This document shows, in pieces, positions 11,106-22,889 of a stretch of 64,000 nucleotides of DNA. Under the pieces are notes generated by a model that worked only from the letters and a program-made list of their open reading frames with translations, did not search any database and was not told where the DNA came from. Where the stretch lies: positions 434,001 through 498,000 of the forward strand of contig CAXKVR010000001.1 of NCBI GenBank assembly GCA_964058845.1, in the 5' to 3' direction. The stretch comes from Carex sylvatica. Taxonomy: Eukaryota; Streptophyta; Magnoliopsida; Poales; Cyperaceae. Position numbers and translations under genes: made by a program. Numbering within the stretch: position 1 is the stretch's first letter; every line of letters starts with the position of its first letter.

Positions 11106-11685
11106 TTTTAACAAACACACAATTTGAAGACTATAATTCATTTCAGACTTTCCAACATGTTAATTCAAAGGAGATATTTAATAGAGGAATTAAATTAGTT
11201 GACGTCAGGTCTGTGCTGTGCTGATTATGATTCTTCATGACAAAATATGAACACATTGTACTTTTGTAATCTTAATAAGTACCTTTGTTATTCTTATTAT
11301 ATATTTTGAATTTTAGTATCTTAATTTGAAACTTCCTCTCAATTCTCACATTTTTAGTAAATATTGAAGTCTTTCTTGTCATAAAAGATTTGTTTGACAA
11401 TTCTTTTTTGTATTCAAATATTGAATCTAAACTATATGTGTTCGAACTTATATATTTCACAAATGATATATTTTCATACAAAATTTATAATTTATTAAAT
11501 TAATTTAGTATAAAATAAAACGGTCAAAAAATAAAAAATTATAAATCTATTTTAATGTATTTATATTTCATTAATGTTTTAATTACCGCTTGAATTTATT
11601 ACTACTATTTAATTATAAGTTTTTCTTTTGGAAACATGCTATCATCGCTCAAAATTGAACTCTTCTTAAATTCGTGTACTCAAGT
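11106..11685. other. AT-rich spacer, nothing recognised
   Basis: Apart from short A/T runs I see no gene, RNA or repeat with support. Confidence 0.4.
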
Positions 11686-12331
11686 GAAGACACCGGACAT
11701 GTTTTAATTAGGTGCAGTCCGCTCTTTTTATATAATTTCCACCTAAAACAAACAAAAATCCACACTTATCCTATACAAAGTAAATAATTGGCGAGACTCC
11801 ATTACCATACAAATCCAAGGCGTCAACCAATTAACCTTCATCTTTAATTATTCATTCATTCATATAGAGATAGGCTAATATACAATTGATTGTTTGTTTG
11901 TTTGTTTCATTATTCATTCATTCATATAGAGATAGGCTAATATACAATTGATTGTTCCTAGCCTCTCGTGCAACCAAGTTATTTTTCAATTTTTAAAGTC
12001 CAAATGATCGATCTAAACCGTTAGATGTGATCTCCATATTAAAATGTGCTAGGAGACCATTTTTTTTTTTACTATTTATTAAGCCACTTTGAAAATCGCT
12101 GATCCAACGGTAGCTTCTGATTTTACTGTTTGGTTAAGCTACCGCTGGATCAACGATTTTCAAAGTGGCTTAATAAATAGTAAAAAAATTTAAAAAAATG
12201 TAAAATTTGGTCTCCTACCACATTTTAATATGGAGATCACATCTAACGGTTTGGATCGATCATTTGAACTTTAAAAATCGAAAAACGACATGGTTGCACG
12301 GGAGGCTAGGAACAATCGATTGTATATTAGC

Positions 12332-12377
<46 letters not shown>

Positions 12378-13007
12378 CTTATTTTATGTGGTTCCAAGAA
12401 GTTATTAAGATTAATTGTATGTTATTGGGACGTGAGACGTCAGACATAATTTTACAAAATTCTCATTACAAGCATGCATGCATGTTAATTCTATTACATT
12501 AAAAGTCATTAAATTGTCCTCATAAAAATAATAATTAAATTATAGGCAAAATTCAAATTCGCATTTATACTAGTTGTTCATGCCTATAATATATATAGAG
12601 TTTTGTCCCCGCTACACTGCTGTTTGTAATTAAAGACACTGGACATGTTTTAGGTGCAGTACGTCCGCTCTTTATATATAATTTCCACCTAAAAGGCTAA
12701 AACAAACAAAAATCCAACCCTAGCTAGACAAGCAAGTTTAGCTTTAACCTTCATCTTTAATTGTTTGTTTTGTTTAGCACATATATATTAGACTTATTTT
12801 ATTTTGTTCCAAGAAGTTAAGATTGTATGCTATTGGGACCTCATACATAATTTTACAAAATTCTAATAACAAGCATGTTGTATTAAATTAAAAGTAATTA
12901 AATTAGCCTGACAAAAAAAAAAATTACAAGCAAAATATATTCAAATTCACATTTATATTAGTTGGTCATGCCTATAATATAGAATTAATTTTGTCCCAAT
13001 TACACCA
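11686..13007 (+). repeat. Tandem duplication, one unit carrying a MITE and one without
   Basis: Unit 1 (11686-12618) and unit 2 (12632-13007) share GGACATGTTTTA, CGCTCTTT, AATTTCCACCTAAAA, ACCTTCATCTTTAATT, CCAAGAAGTTA, ATAATTTTACAAAATTCT and ATGCCTATAATAT in the same order. Unit 1 has the 412-bp MITE at 11928-12339 between ATCTTTAATT and GACTTATTTT; unit 2 lacks it. Confidence 0.8.
11928..12339. mobile_element. (TA)n-associated foldback MITE, copy 1
   Basis: The element begins AGAGATAGGCTAATATACAA and ends with its inverse. The arms are inverted over nearly 200 bp, so it can fold into one long hairpin. The right end abuts a (TA)n run. The terminal 40 bases are also present as a partial extra copy at about 11861-11902. 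Copies at 26963, 14690 and 15133 are related. The family resembles MITEs that insert into TA microsatellites; the superfamily is not certain. Confidence 0.8.
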
Positions 13008-13194
13008 TAGTTTGAAATTTTAAATTAAAATTATTTGTAACATATATATAATATTCTTAAATCAGCTGAGATAGAGGGAAATGAGTTGCGTCTAACATTT
13101 ATCTGACTCAATTAAATTTGAATCTGATGGGTTCCTCTTCCGTGCAATCAGCTTTAAGATTCAAATTATCACTCTACAAAGGTCATGTAAAATT

Positions 13195-13520
13195 GTAAGT
13201 TAGTCTTTTTGTGTGATTTAACTAATGGTGTTCACAATTTTTAAATGATTCTCTTGTTTCAGTTCTTTAATCCTTGTTATATAGGCTTCGAGAGTTCTAC
13301 CCGTCTATGTTTACATTGAATGAATGAACAATAAATAATAAATTATACATTGTTTTGTATAAAACATTTGCCAATATTTGAGATTTTGGAGGAAACTTAT
13401 GAAGGTAGTGAAGCTTTGATTAATTTTCTAGGAGTTCATAATTAAGTTTCCACATATGCAATATATATTGAGTAAATGAATCAATTAAATTGTGCTTTTG
13501 TCATTGCAAATGAAAATGAA
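13195..13520 (+). repeat. Array block 2, class I
   Basis: The block opens TTTTTGTGTGATTTAACTAA, then GTTCACAATTTTTAAATGAT, a TATA-like CTTGTTATATAG, and TTTACATTGAATGAATGAA. It ends with the core TTTGAGATTTTGGAGGAAAC at 13377, followed by TTATGAAG/GTAGTG, which looks like a 5' splice site. Confidence 0.65.
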
Positions 13521-14689
13521 CATACTAATTTATTCTTTCATTATTTTTCTTGAAATAGAATTGTGGAGGTCAGTCTTCCATATTCTATTAATATGGATAC
13601 TAGGAGTTTCTACTTACAAATTAAAATTGTTTTTAAAGAAAAAGAAAATAAAAATATATTGAAAGAAAAGAAGAAGAAAAAATACGTTTATTGCCTATAA
13701 TCTTAATTGTGGTCATGATTTTTTTTTTCTTTGCCTCAATATATTAGACTAGTTGAAATGTTCAATTTTGTTGTGAACAACTGAATAATCTCTTTTATTT
13801 GGCTAGCCCCAATTCCTTTGTTGGGGATAATTAAATTCAATTTTGACTTAGTCAAACATGAAGAAGGAAAGGACTAGGGCAGGATGGTCAGGATCCCGGT
13901 AGACTTTTAAAATGAAAATAATTTCTACAATTGGGTCCCGCATTTAAATCTATACCCGCAACCGTTGGTGATCATTATCGCTGCAATGTGGACCAGGAGA
14001 GGTCAGAAACGAAGAGCGTACAAAGAGAATAGGTTAAAGAGATAATTGATATATGATACAAATCAGCAGCACATTTGACGTGGAGGCTGAGATGTCACGC
14101 GGAAATCGAAAGACGATTGGGAATGTGAATTTAGATGATTATTTGTTCGATAGGCAATGCTTATATGTAGAGAACTTACAATATTTTAATTTTTGAGATC
14201 ACCTCTCTAATCTTCTATAAATTTTGATATAGTTTTCCTTTGATATTATTTCTTTCAATTCGGGTTTACTTTTCTTATAACCAAATCAATTGAAAGTGAT
14301 AACGTCACACAAGTCAATTTGACCCGCTTCACTTGATCTATGCTGGTTCTCATTCATGCCTCACACTTTTTTCTAAGTTCCCGGTAGCAAGTGATGATAA
14401 GAAAATACTTCTGAATTATTATATACAAAAGTCTATATATATAGTTTGAATATTTTCATTCTTCAAGTAGTTTGATTCTGGTCCAAATACACAGCTTAGT
14501 TTTGAACGAGAGATATAAATCATAGTAATAAGATTTGTGAATTAGGAAGTTTTCAATTATTAATTCACGCATTTAAGAAACTTTACGAATAATTCACAAC
14601 AAGTTCCTGAATTATTCAATATAGTCCATGCTTCAAAAATATTAACCTTAATGCTACCACAAATATATATATATATATATAGAGAGAGA
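13521..14689. other. AT-rich stretch, no gene; paralogous to 60.1-60.5 kb in part
   Basis: The segment at about 14305-14430 (TCAATTTGACCCGCTTCACT, TTGATCTA, GAAAATACTT) is repeated in diverged form at about 60150-60290. Nothing coding is recognised. Confidence 0.45.
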
Positions 14690-15101
14690 GTAAGGCTACC
14701 ATATATTGTAATGCATAGGCATTTTTGTGCATTGGACTATAATCACTTAATTCAAAGTCTAAATAACCGATCGAAACCGATCATCTTGTTGTCCATATTA
14801 ATATGTGTTTGGAGACCAAATTTTATATTTTTTGAAATTTTTTTACTATTTATTAAGACATTTTGAAAATCGCTGATCCAACGGTGCCTTTTTTATTTTA
14901 CTGTTACCGTTGGATCAACGATTTTCAAAGTAGCTTAATAAATAGTAAAAAATTTCAAAATATGTAAAATTTGGTTTTCAAGCACATATTAATATGGAGA
15001 ACAAGATGAACGGTTTGGATCGGTCATTTGAACTTTGAATTCGATTATTTATAGTCCAATGCACAAACATGCCTATACATTGCAATGTATGGTAGCCTTA
15101 C
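14690..15101. mobile_element. (TA)n-associated foldback MITE, copy 3
   Basis: The left end GTAAGGCTACCATATATTG and the inverted right end (CAATGTATGGTAGCCTTAC at 15083-15101) bound long inverted arms with a central palindrome around GCTGATCCAACGGT. Internal segments such as TTTTTTTACTATTTATTAAG are shared with copies 1 and 2, though the termini differ. Flanked by TA runs on both sides. Confidence 0.75.
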
Positions 15102-15132
15102 TATATATGTATATATATATGTATATATATAT

Positions 15133-15515
15133 AGAGAGAGATGGGCTATGGTACATTGTAATGCATAGGCATTTTTGTGCATTGGATCATAAATCACCGG
15201 ATTCGAAGTTCAAATAACCAATCCAAACCATTCATCTTGTTCTCCATATAATTAATATGTATTTGTAGACCAAATTTTACATTTTTCGAAATCTTTTTTA
15301 CTATTTTTTTAGATTGATTGAAAATTTCTGTTTTTCAGACAAATATGGACCATAAAAAAATAATAATTTTCAATAAATCTAAAAAAATAGTAAAAAAATT
15401 TCAAAAAAATGTAAAATTTGGTCTTCAAACACATATTAATATGGAGAACAAGATGAACGGTTTGGATCAGTTATTTGGACTTTGAATCCGGTGATTTATG
15501 GTCCAATGCACAAAG
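15133..15515. mobile_element. (TA)n-associated foldback MITE, copy 4, right end truncated
   Basis: This is in tandem with copy 3 and shares GCATAGGCATTTTTGTGCAT and CAAGATGAACGGTTTGGATC. The right arm stops at GTCCAATGCACAAA (15501-15514) and then enters a TA run. The outer ~40 bases of the right terminal repeat are therefore missing. The central hairpin sequence also differs from copy 3. Confidence 0.7.
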
Positions 15516-16084
15516 ATATATATATTATTTAATCCTTGTCAGTAGCTATATATATATTGGTTGTTTTGTTAATAATTTTGGTTAGAGGTGTAAGTGTATT
15601 CCGATTAATCTGATCAAACTGAGTCAATTGTTTCAACCTAACAAATAGTGGTTTCATAAAGTACCACAATTTACCTTTTATGGAGATGAGTTGTTATACT
15701 TAGAAGCAGAGAAAAATAAAAGAACTGCAGACAGACCATCGGTAAAAAAATCTGCTCCTAATCCTAGATGCGTTTTCCTTTTTCTTAAATACAAAAAAAT
15801 TCCGTTAATTCTTTTTAAATGCTTTCTTCTTTGGATCATCCATCATTTGTGGTCCTATGTTTTAGATACTTTCTCAAGTGAGTTAGATATGGAAAATGAT
15901 TTCTAATTTTTTTTTATTATGACAAAAAAGAAACAAAAATAAATTTATGATTAAAAAAACACACAAAAAAATACAAAATAAAACAGAGCTCTTGGCCCAT
16001 TAACATAAAACCAGGCCCGTCTCATTTCTAAGGCCGGAAAGAATATAATTTGTGTGTTTAAGATTGTACTAATTTGAAAAATCT

Positions 16085-16325
16085 TACTCATACTTTAAGG
16101 ATGCCTCTTCACAACTTTCAAATGATTTCAGAAGATTATTTATACATATTTTATATTTATAGACTGTGATTTTTTTTATAATGTTGTGCTCATAAATCAA
16201 AGAAATTAAATAATCACTAACAAGTAATTCACAATTTTATGTTTACAGTGTTTATGCTCGTTGAAATTCCCAAAATTTGAGATATTGGAGGAAACAAATA
16301 AAGGTGGGGCTTAACAAAATTATTG
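16085..16325 (+). repeat. Array block 3, class II
   Basis: This contains TTCACAACTTTCAAATGATT, ATTAAATAATCACTAACAAG, GTGTTTATGCTCGTTGAAAT and the core TTTGAGATATTGGAGGAAAC, then AAATAAAG/GTGGGG. The preceding 15690-16060 (GCTTTCTTCTTTGGATCATC, CTCTTGGCCCATTAACATAA) is paralogous to 26.8-27.7, 31.1-31.5 and 60.6-60.9 kb. Confidence 0.6.
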
Positions 16326-16637
16326 AGTTTGCCTACTGACAAAAATTCATAAATACTGAAGAGCTCGTAAAATATAATAACAAATATATATGTTACATGA
16401 ATATATATTCATGAAAAGTAAAACTAATATTTTATGTATTTTCTTATTTACATATGCACAATTTGGAGATTATCATTATGTACAATTTCTCCAATATTTG
16501 AGAATATAGGTGTACTAATTCAGGAATTGAATAATTGATGACGTTATCTCTATAGTTTGCGAATTATGATGGCTTTACCAAATTTTTTTATGTTAACTAA
16601 TTTTGTAAATTTGATGGTTTTCTATTTGATTGGATAG

Positions 16638-16947
16638 ACAACTCTCAATGATGTATGGCTATGTATCACTACCTGTTCTGCAGTGGTTCGCACCAATGGC
16701 TCCAAGTTACTCTGCTGAAGTGCTCGAGTTAAGGAATTCGATTTTAAAGCAGATTGAGTATTACTTAAGGTGTTACTTTTTTGCCTAAGTTTGACCTTTT
16801 TCATTGTTATTTAAAACTTGAAATATGTATGTCATTTGATGTATTTATCTTTTCAGAATTGAAAATCTACTCAAGGATATCTATATTCACAAAAATATGG
16901 ACGGGCCTGGATGGGTGTCAATTTCTTTTGTTGCTAATTTCAAGCAG
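16638..16947 (+). pseudogene. LARP1-type La-motif gene fragment, two exons
   Basis: Exon 16638-16769 reads MYGYVSLPVLQWFAPMAPSY then ELRNSILKQIEYYLR. After a GT-AG intron, exon 16857-16947 reads IENLLKDIYIHKNMDGPGWV then SISFVANFKQ, ending at a GTTAGT donor. The phases join (AG|A). This is the start of the La motif (ILxQIEYYFSxxNLxKDxxLRxxMDxxGWV) of La-related protein 1, an RNA-binding translation regulator. The La-motif phenylalanine-serine after QIEYY is replaced by LR. No further La-motif exon was found downstream and the first exon's acceptor is uncertain, so I call it a fragment. Confidence 0.7.
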
Positions 16948-18695
16948 GTTAGTATTGTTTATACTATTATATTTTTAACTTCAAACTTACAGTATTCATA
17001 TAACGCTACTTTTGCATATATAAGTCAACACGTATGAATGAATAATTTGAGCATTCAATCTAATTTATTCGAGAGTGCATTTAAAGAAAGTATGATGTTA
17101 GTACTTGTACTATATCCTGTTATTTTCTTTAATTGATATTGATGTACCAACTTTTGTTTTATATCCGGTCTTCATTGTTGCGATGAGTGATATATACTAA
17201 GTTATATTGAAGGGAACAATCAGTAAAATTGAATTCAAAGAGAACCTATCTTTTGTAAACAACATTGGAAGAAACCGTATCAATCTTTAGTACATCATGA
17301 ATTATAATGGGATAAAACATGAGGTTGATGCATGCCATATATTACAGGTACTGAATAGTTGCCCCAATATTGTTGCCTTTATGTATGCAGGATGTTAAAA
17401 CTGATCGATAGTAATTAATGATCACATGCTATATATCTTACATTATGTCATGTGTTAATTTTGTTCAATATGAGCAAATTTGAGGCCCGTTTGATAATAG
17501 GATTTGTTAACTTGTGATAGAAGATATTATTTTCTAATTTTTAATTAACATATATATATTATTGCCATTTTTTAAAGAAAAATTGAAATTGATACTGCTT
17601 ACAAGAATAATATTATTGTTATGTGTTTACATTATTATTATTTTCCTTTTTTTATTATGTTGTTTTATTCCTAGACTATGTTACTTTGATTATGCATGAT
17701 AGGTGAAGCAAATGAGTAGTAATTTGTAATTTATTTTAAAAAGTCTTAATAATTCAACTGTAGTTGAAGTTCATGCATGCATTCTTTTTTATTTCTCTCT
17801 CTATCTTCTATACTAATTGTGAATAAATATGTCAATATAGGTACATGATCACTAAGCAATGATGCCTGAAACCTCATTTAGTTTATATAATTTTAAACAC
17901 TATTAAAAAATAAATTATGAAATTATGAAAAAAAAGATAATGAAATTATGGTAACCTATTAGTTGGAGATCTATGAGTATATTGAAGTCTGATTATTTAT
18001 CTAAAATTTGTTCTTAGCCTCTTTTTTTATTTTTTACTTTTGTAATTATAGGACAACAAGATTAGAAGGTGTACAAATTGGATTACAATATATTTTTGTA
18101 ATTAGAAATACCAGTGTTGTCCTGATTCTATATTTCCGATTTTAATATCTTAATTTGAAATATCTCTCAGTTCTCACTGTTTAAGTGAAACATTCAATTA
18201 TGTCCTGTTGGATTTTTTTTTTTTTTTTTTTTGTCAATCTGTCATGTAAGAAGGAATTGGACTAATTGAAATCAATTTTGACTTTAAGTCAATACACGAA
18301 AAGAAGGAGGGGTTCCAACTCCCAAGAAACTAGACCAGGGCACTACGGTCAGGAGCAGAAAATAAATCGCTGCGCTTAGGCCACATGAGATGACGGAGAG
18401 CCACTAAAGAAAGTAACTGGAGATCTCCCTCTTTTTTTTAATGCAAATTTCACGAGTATCTCAAAATGTTTACACTTGTTAGAATTTTTATTCTCTTGTC
18501 CAAGCCTCAAGATTATCAAGTGGGCTGTTTTTGATGATTTCTCAGTTTTTACGCCAAAATCAGGATCCCTACCCTAAGCTCAAAGTGGCACATTTCAAGG
18601 GCATGAGTATGATGTTTTCGTGGCATAAGCTTACGGGAATGTCGTGTTCTTCAAACTCTGGGACTAGAAGTGTGTGACTTGATTATCCAAGTTTC
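16948..18695. other. AT-rich stretch after the LARP1 fragment
   Basis: I looked for the remaining La-motif exons and did not find them. Poly-T at about 18211-18231. Nothing else is supported. Confidence 0.4.
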
Positions 18696-18854
18696 GGAAC
18701 CAATTCCGCTGCTCTCCAAATAGGAGAGCAGGATTTTATTATTTTAAATCGAACCGTTCATCTGTGTTGAGATCCGTGCATGAAAAAATTCAACGGTCTG
18801 ATTTTGAATAACAGAGTCCTGCTCTCCTATTTGGAGAGCAGCGGAGTCGGATCC
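18696..18854. mobile_element. 159-bp Mutator-like MITE with 9-bp target duplication
   Basis: The terminal inverted repeats are GGAACCAATTCCGCTGCTCT (left) and GGATCCGACTCCGCTGCTCT (right, inverted), continuing to CCAAATAGGAGAGCAGGA. Each terminal repeat contains its own small hairpin, TGCTCTCC-AAATA-GGAGAGCA. The direct repeat CCAAGTTTC flanks it at 18687-18695 and 18855-18863. Confidence 0.85.
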
Positions 18855-19424
18855 CCAAGTTTCTCCACACACACTAAAGAAATTGACTATATGTTTGCGG
18901 TCAATAATTAAAGGATTGAAATTATATTATTTTAGTCAATTTGTTTTAGTCAATTATACTGTATCTGATTGGGAATCCATTTTTATTTGAAATGATATCT
19001 ATGTTTATTTTGTTGTATTGTGTTGTGTTGTAATTTTTTTTTCATTTATTAATCAAGTCAGTCTCCTATTATCATTACGACCCGCTCCAAATATTGGTTG
19101 CCTCTGTTTCAAATTGGGCAAACTTTTTTTTTTAGTTAAAATAAGTGTCATGCTTCTAATTTTGATTATTTAGTTAAAAAGAAGTTACCAAAGTCTTATT
19201 AATGAGAAAATAAAAACAAAGAAATATATAAATAAACAGTCTCAAGAGTCATGACACCACTTGTTTGTTATTATGCCCTGTAAATTATTATGTTATCGAT
19301 TTCAGAGAAAGGGTCATCCAATGGCAACAAGAGCTGTAGGAAGGTTATAGATTTAATAAATCCGGCACAAATCTTGTTGTGGTCTAAGGTTATACGAGGT
19401 GTAATTTAATTTGTAGGTTAAGGC

Positions 19425-19720
19425 TTTTGGTGTGATTCATCTAACGGTGTTCACAATTTCTAAATGAGTTCTTCAATATCTGTTATATATACACTTTAAT
19501 TCAGAAAGTTTCTATATATCCCTCTGTATTTTTACATTGGATGAATCATACATAAATCATAATATCTATATAGTTTTGTACAAAATATTTTTTTTCAAAT
19601 TTAGATTGAATTTGCAAAATATTTGAGACGTTGGAGAAAACTTATGAAGGTAGTGAAATTTTAATTCATATTCTCGGAGTTAATTACTTACATAATTAAA
19701 TTCCTATGCAATATTGACAA
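19425..19720 (+). repeat. Array block 4, class I
   Basis: TTTGGTGTGATTCATCTAAC, GTTATATATACACTTT, TTACATTGGATGAATCATA and the core ATTTGAGACGTTGGAGAAAA at 19621, then CTTATGAAG/GTAGTGAAA. Confidence 0.65.
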
Positions 19721-20039
19721 ATAAATGAATCATAAGTTTTCATAATTATTCTCATATGGGATTTTTCTGAAGCATAATTTTTAATTTGCATTTTGTTTGT
19801 GAATATTCATGAATGAATCGGTTCTGAAACCCCAAATGAACATAATATACAGAAAAAAAAAATACAAGGATCGTCGTATATTTGTAATTAAGTGTCAAAC
19901 ATCAGCCTGTATTTTAAACTGAAGAAATAACCCCTTATATTTCATAAATAGCTGCAAATATTTCTTTCATTCAAATTTAATATTAATTTTTTTTTAAAAT
20001 TCCAACATTAGCTTATTTTACTAACTTACAAATAAAACT

Positions 20040-20345
20040 TGAAGTGGCATAAAGGCGAGGCAGGCCGGTTTTCCCGATTCATTGGAGACATTTCTAAACC
20101 TTATTTAGTGCTACTCTTTGTCTATGTTAATGACATAAAACATTTATGCAACTCTTGCAAAGGCCTGTATGGGGGTCTGGAAAGGATTGCCGAGATACTG
20201 AATATGTAACCTAAAGACAGGCTTTTCTCACCATGCATGATTTGATAGTTTGTTCATCTAGGACACATTTAGGAAGATAAAAATAACATTCTTCAGAGCT
20301 GAGATTGCCAGAATATGGAGTACATTCTTTGTTCTTGGGTTTTGC
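20040..20345 (+). pseudogene. CAF1-like (CCR4-NOT deadenylase) pseudogene, C-terminal half, copy 1
   Basis: Pieces in shifting frames match the CAF1/CNOT7 RNase D-type nuclease: FPDSLETFLNLI, then VYVNDIKHLCNSCKGLYGGL and ERIAEILNM, then FDSLF, DTFRKIKITFFRAEIAR. These correspond to the family's LPD...FF.LI, YDIKHL..FCN.LYGGL..IAE.L and HQAGSDSLLT..TFRK.K..FF segments. Stops and a frameshift interrupt it. CAF1 shortens poly(A) tails in the CCR4-NOT complex; this copy cannot. Confidence 0.75.
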
Positions 20346-20523
20346 TGGTCAAAGTAAGTGTTACAGAACAAATATGTTGGTTTGTCTAATATAATCCAAA
20401 AGTTTCAAGGAGTACTTTATTTTATTTTTTGTATTTTCGCTATATGGTCTGTTGATTTTGTTTCTTACCAAGACAGATTGAAAATAAAATACAATGCATA
20501 GTTATAATATACTCTCTCTCTAT

Positions 20524-20625
20524 ATTGGTCGGGTATTGGTACAACATTAATTTGGTACAGTACCGGTTTCTGTATCAGCTGCAACTGATGCAATGTTAAG
20601 TACGTTGTACCATTGCTGAATTTTT
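20524..20625. repeat. GGTACC-rich dispersed repeat copy
   Basis: Carries TTTGGTACAGTACCGGTTTC, TATCAGCTGCAACTGATG and CTGAATTTTTAGCAG in the same order as the copies at 34055 and 53580. The following TGTCTATCCCTATTGTGGAC (20718) is also shared with 34202 and 53714. Confidence 0.65.
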
Positions 20626-22194
20626 AGCAGTTAATTACCTTCTTTTTTATTGTAATTTTGTAAATCTTCAGTTACAAAAAGGAAATAAGTTGCTTGCTTG
20701 CTTCTTGCATATATCTTTGTCTATCCCTATTGTGGACAATTTTACCAGTTGGGACAGTGCTTTTATAGCATAATATTACAGTATTACTAATTGAAGTACT
20801 CTCAAAGGACATTTTTTTGAAGAACTTAATAATTTAGAGGTCTGATCTCTAATTTCTTTTAATTTTCCCTTGTCAGAGGTACTAATACATATTAATTACA
20901 GCTTAAGTCATGACTTTGTGAGTAGTGACTATGGGAGAAGAAAACTTTTAAATGGCAAAACATAGAGTAAGAACCAGAAGCAGAATCCATATAAATTGAG
21001 CGAGTCATATAGATACAGCCATATATTAAGTGAATATGAAATTTGCTGGAGGTAAATTGAAATTGTAGAACTTATCAAACAAAGAAATGAAAAAACTGTG
21101 TTCTCAAAACAAATATTTGTTTTAGTATAATTCGCCAATTGGCAATTAATTGCATGTGCCCCATTTTAAGATTATTGGGGCCAATTAATTTCATGATATA
21201 ATTGAACAAACGGTCATGAATCATAGGTACCTTGAAAATCAAGAATAGACCAACATTGCTGATAATTTAGTAAGAAAAAAAATGTTTAAAAAGTAAACTA
21301 AAACATAATAAAATGTTTGTCACTGAATCAACAAGGATTTAATTAGCAATGGAAGGGTTCTTATGATGCATTGGTTTTTGTGACGATTTAAGAGATACTT
21401 TTGGAGCGATGATACTGTGACTCACTCTCATCGAAAAAAAAGATACTGTGACTCACTGTATATTTTAAAATGTTTTGTAACTCTACAATTTTTGTACAAG
21501 TTCTCTTTTTGTTTCGGACTGATTGAACCGTGCAATATTAGTTCTTTTTGTTTTATCCAACGTGAACAAAATTAATTAGTAGAACCCTTTTCGAGAATAT
21601 TGACGTCATGTCTATAGTAATTGTGAATTATGATGGATTTACCTATAAATAATTTAGTATGTTCGATGAGAGCAATTGAGGCCAAGTAGATGTAATGATT
21701 AATTTAGATTATTGCAAACTGATTCCCAATCTAGAAATAATGTGAAAACAAGCAGTGTTAATTTCAGTAATTTGCAATTGTTACACAAAAAAAAATATAT
21801 GTAGCCGGCCATTCTTTGTAACCTTCTTGGTAAGAAGTTCATGATGACTTTGTTTATCATTTTAGTACTAACAATTTTAAAAGTATTAATTGTTTGTCCT
21901 TAAGGTATCATTTCATTTTGGTCCTTAAAGTTTCAAAAGTATTAAATTGATCCTACATGGTACACATAATATCCAGTGGAAAAAAAATGATATTTTAATT
22001 TATCGTCCTTCATTTTTTAGTACTGAAAACATTAACGTGAAATAATTTATTCTAAATTGTTGATTTTTTAAAGTTAGTTGAGACTCAATCCAACTATTTT
22101 ATTAATCATAAAAGTTTTATAAATATCACATGAAGCATGAAAAGGAGGAATTATAATCTGAGGCCAATTGATAGCGTTTTTATTCTTTACTGTA

Positions 22195-22530
22195 ATTTGT
22201 AGGTTAGTTTTTTTTGTGTGATTCAACTAACAGATATTCACAATTTTTAAATGGTTCTCTTGTTTCATTTTTTTAAAATCTTGGTTATATAAACTTCCAG
22301 AGAGTGTCTACTCGTCTGTAAGTTTACATTGGATGAATCATAAATCATAAATTTTACATTGTTTTGTATAAAGCATTTGCAATTTTAGATTACATTTTCT
22401 AATATTTGAGATCTTGGAGGAAACTTATGAAGGTAGTGAAGTTCTAATTAATTTTCTCGGAGTTACTTTTCATAATTAAGTTTCTGTGAAATTTTGGGAA
22501 ATTAATCAATTGAACTGTGCTTTGTCACTG
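22195..22530 (+). repeat. Array block 5, class I
   Basis: TTTTTTGTGTGATTCAACTA, TTCACAATTTTTAAATGGTT, CTTGGTTATATAAACTTCC, TTTACATTGGATGAATCAT and the core TTTGAGATCTTGGAGGAAAC at 22405, then TTATGAAG/GTAGTGAAG. Confidence 0.65.
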
Positions 22531-22889
22531 CAAATGACAAAGTATTATTTCATTCTTTTCTATTGCATATAATCTTAATTCATTGTGAACAACTGTACGT
22601 ATAAGCCATTTTACTTGGATACCGATATTCATATTCATCTCAAAATTTGATTAGTGGGTAATTTAGAGTGTAGATTACTTAATACCAGAATGGAAGCAAG
22701 TGTACTGTGTACACGAACCTCCTTTCATATTACTTAATACCATCAGGTTACTGTACTTGGCTACGGGTTTAATTAACCTCCTTTCATTCAATTTTTTATT
22801 AAAAAATTGGAAAATTCAAACATCCATCCTTCTTTTTTTATTAACACTCCAACATAACCTTTTTTCTTCCAAAGCAATTTTGTTCAGAA

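Larger units (their letters stand above)
18864..22194. other. AT-rich array interior
   Basis: Besides block 4, the CAF1 pseudogene and the GGTACC repeat, nothing coding is recognised here. The 69-codon minus-strand frame at 20929-21138 has the biased composition of chance ORFs. Confidence 0.4.

Noticed and set aside
12207..12502. ORFs containing repeated YIYI
   Set aside because: They read through the MITE arm and the TA microsatellite.
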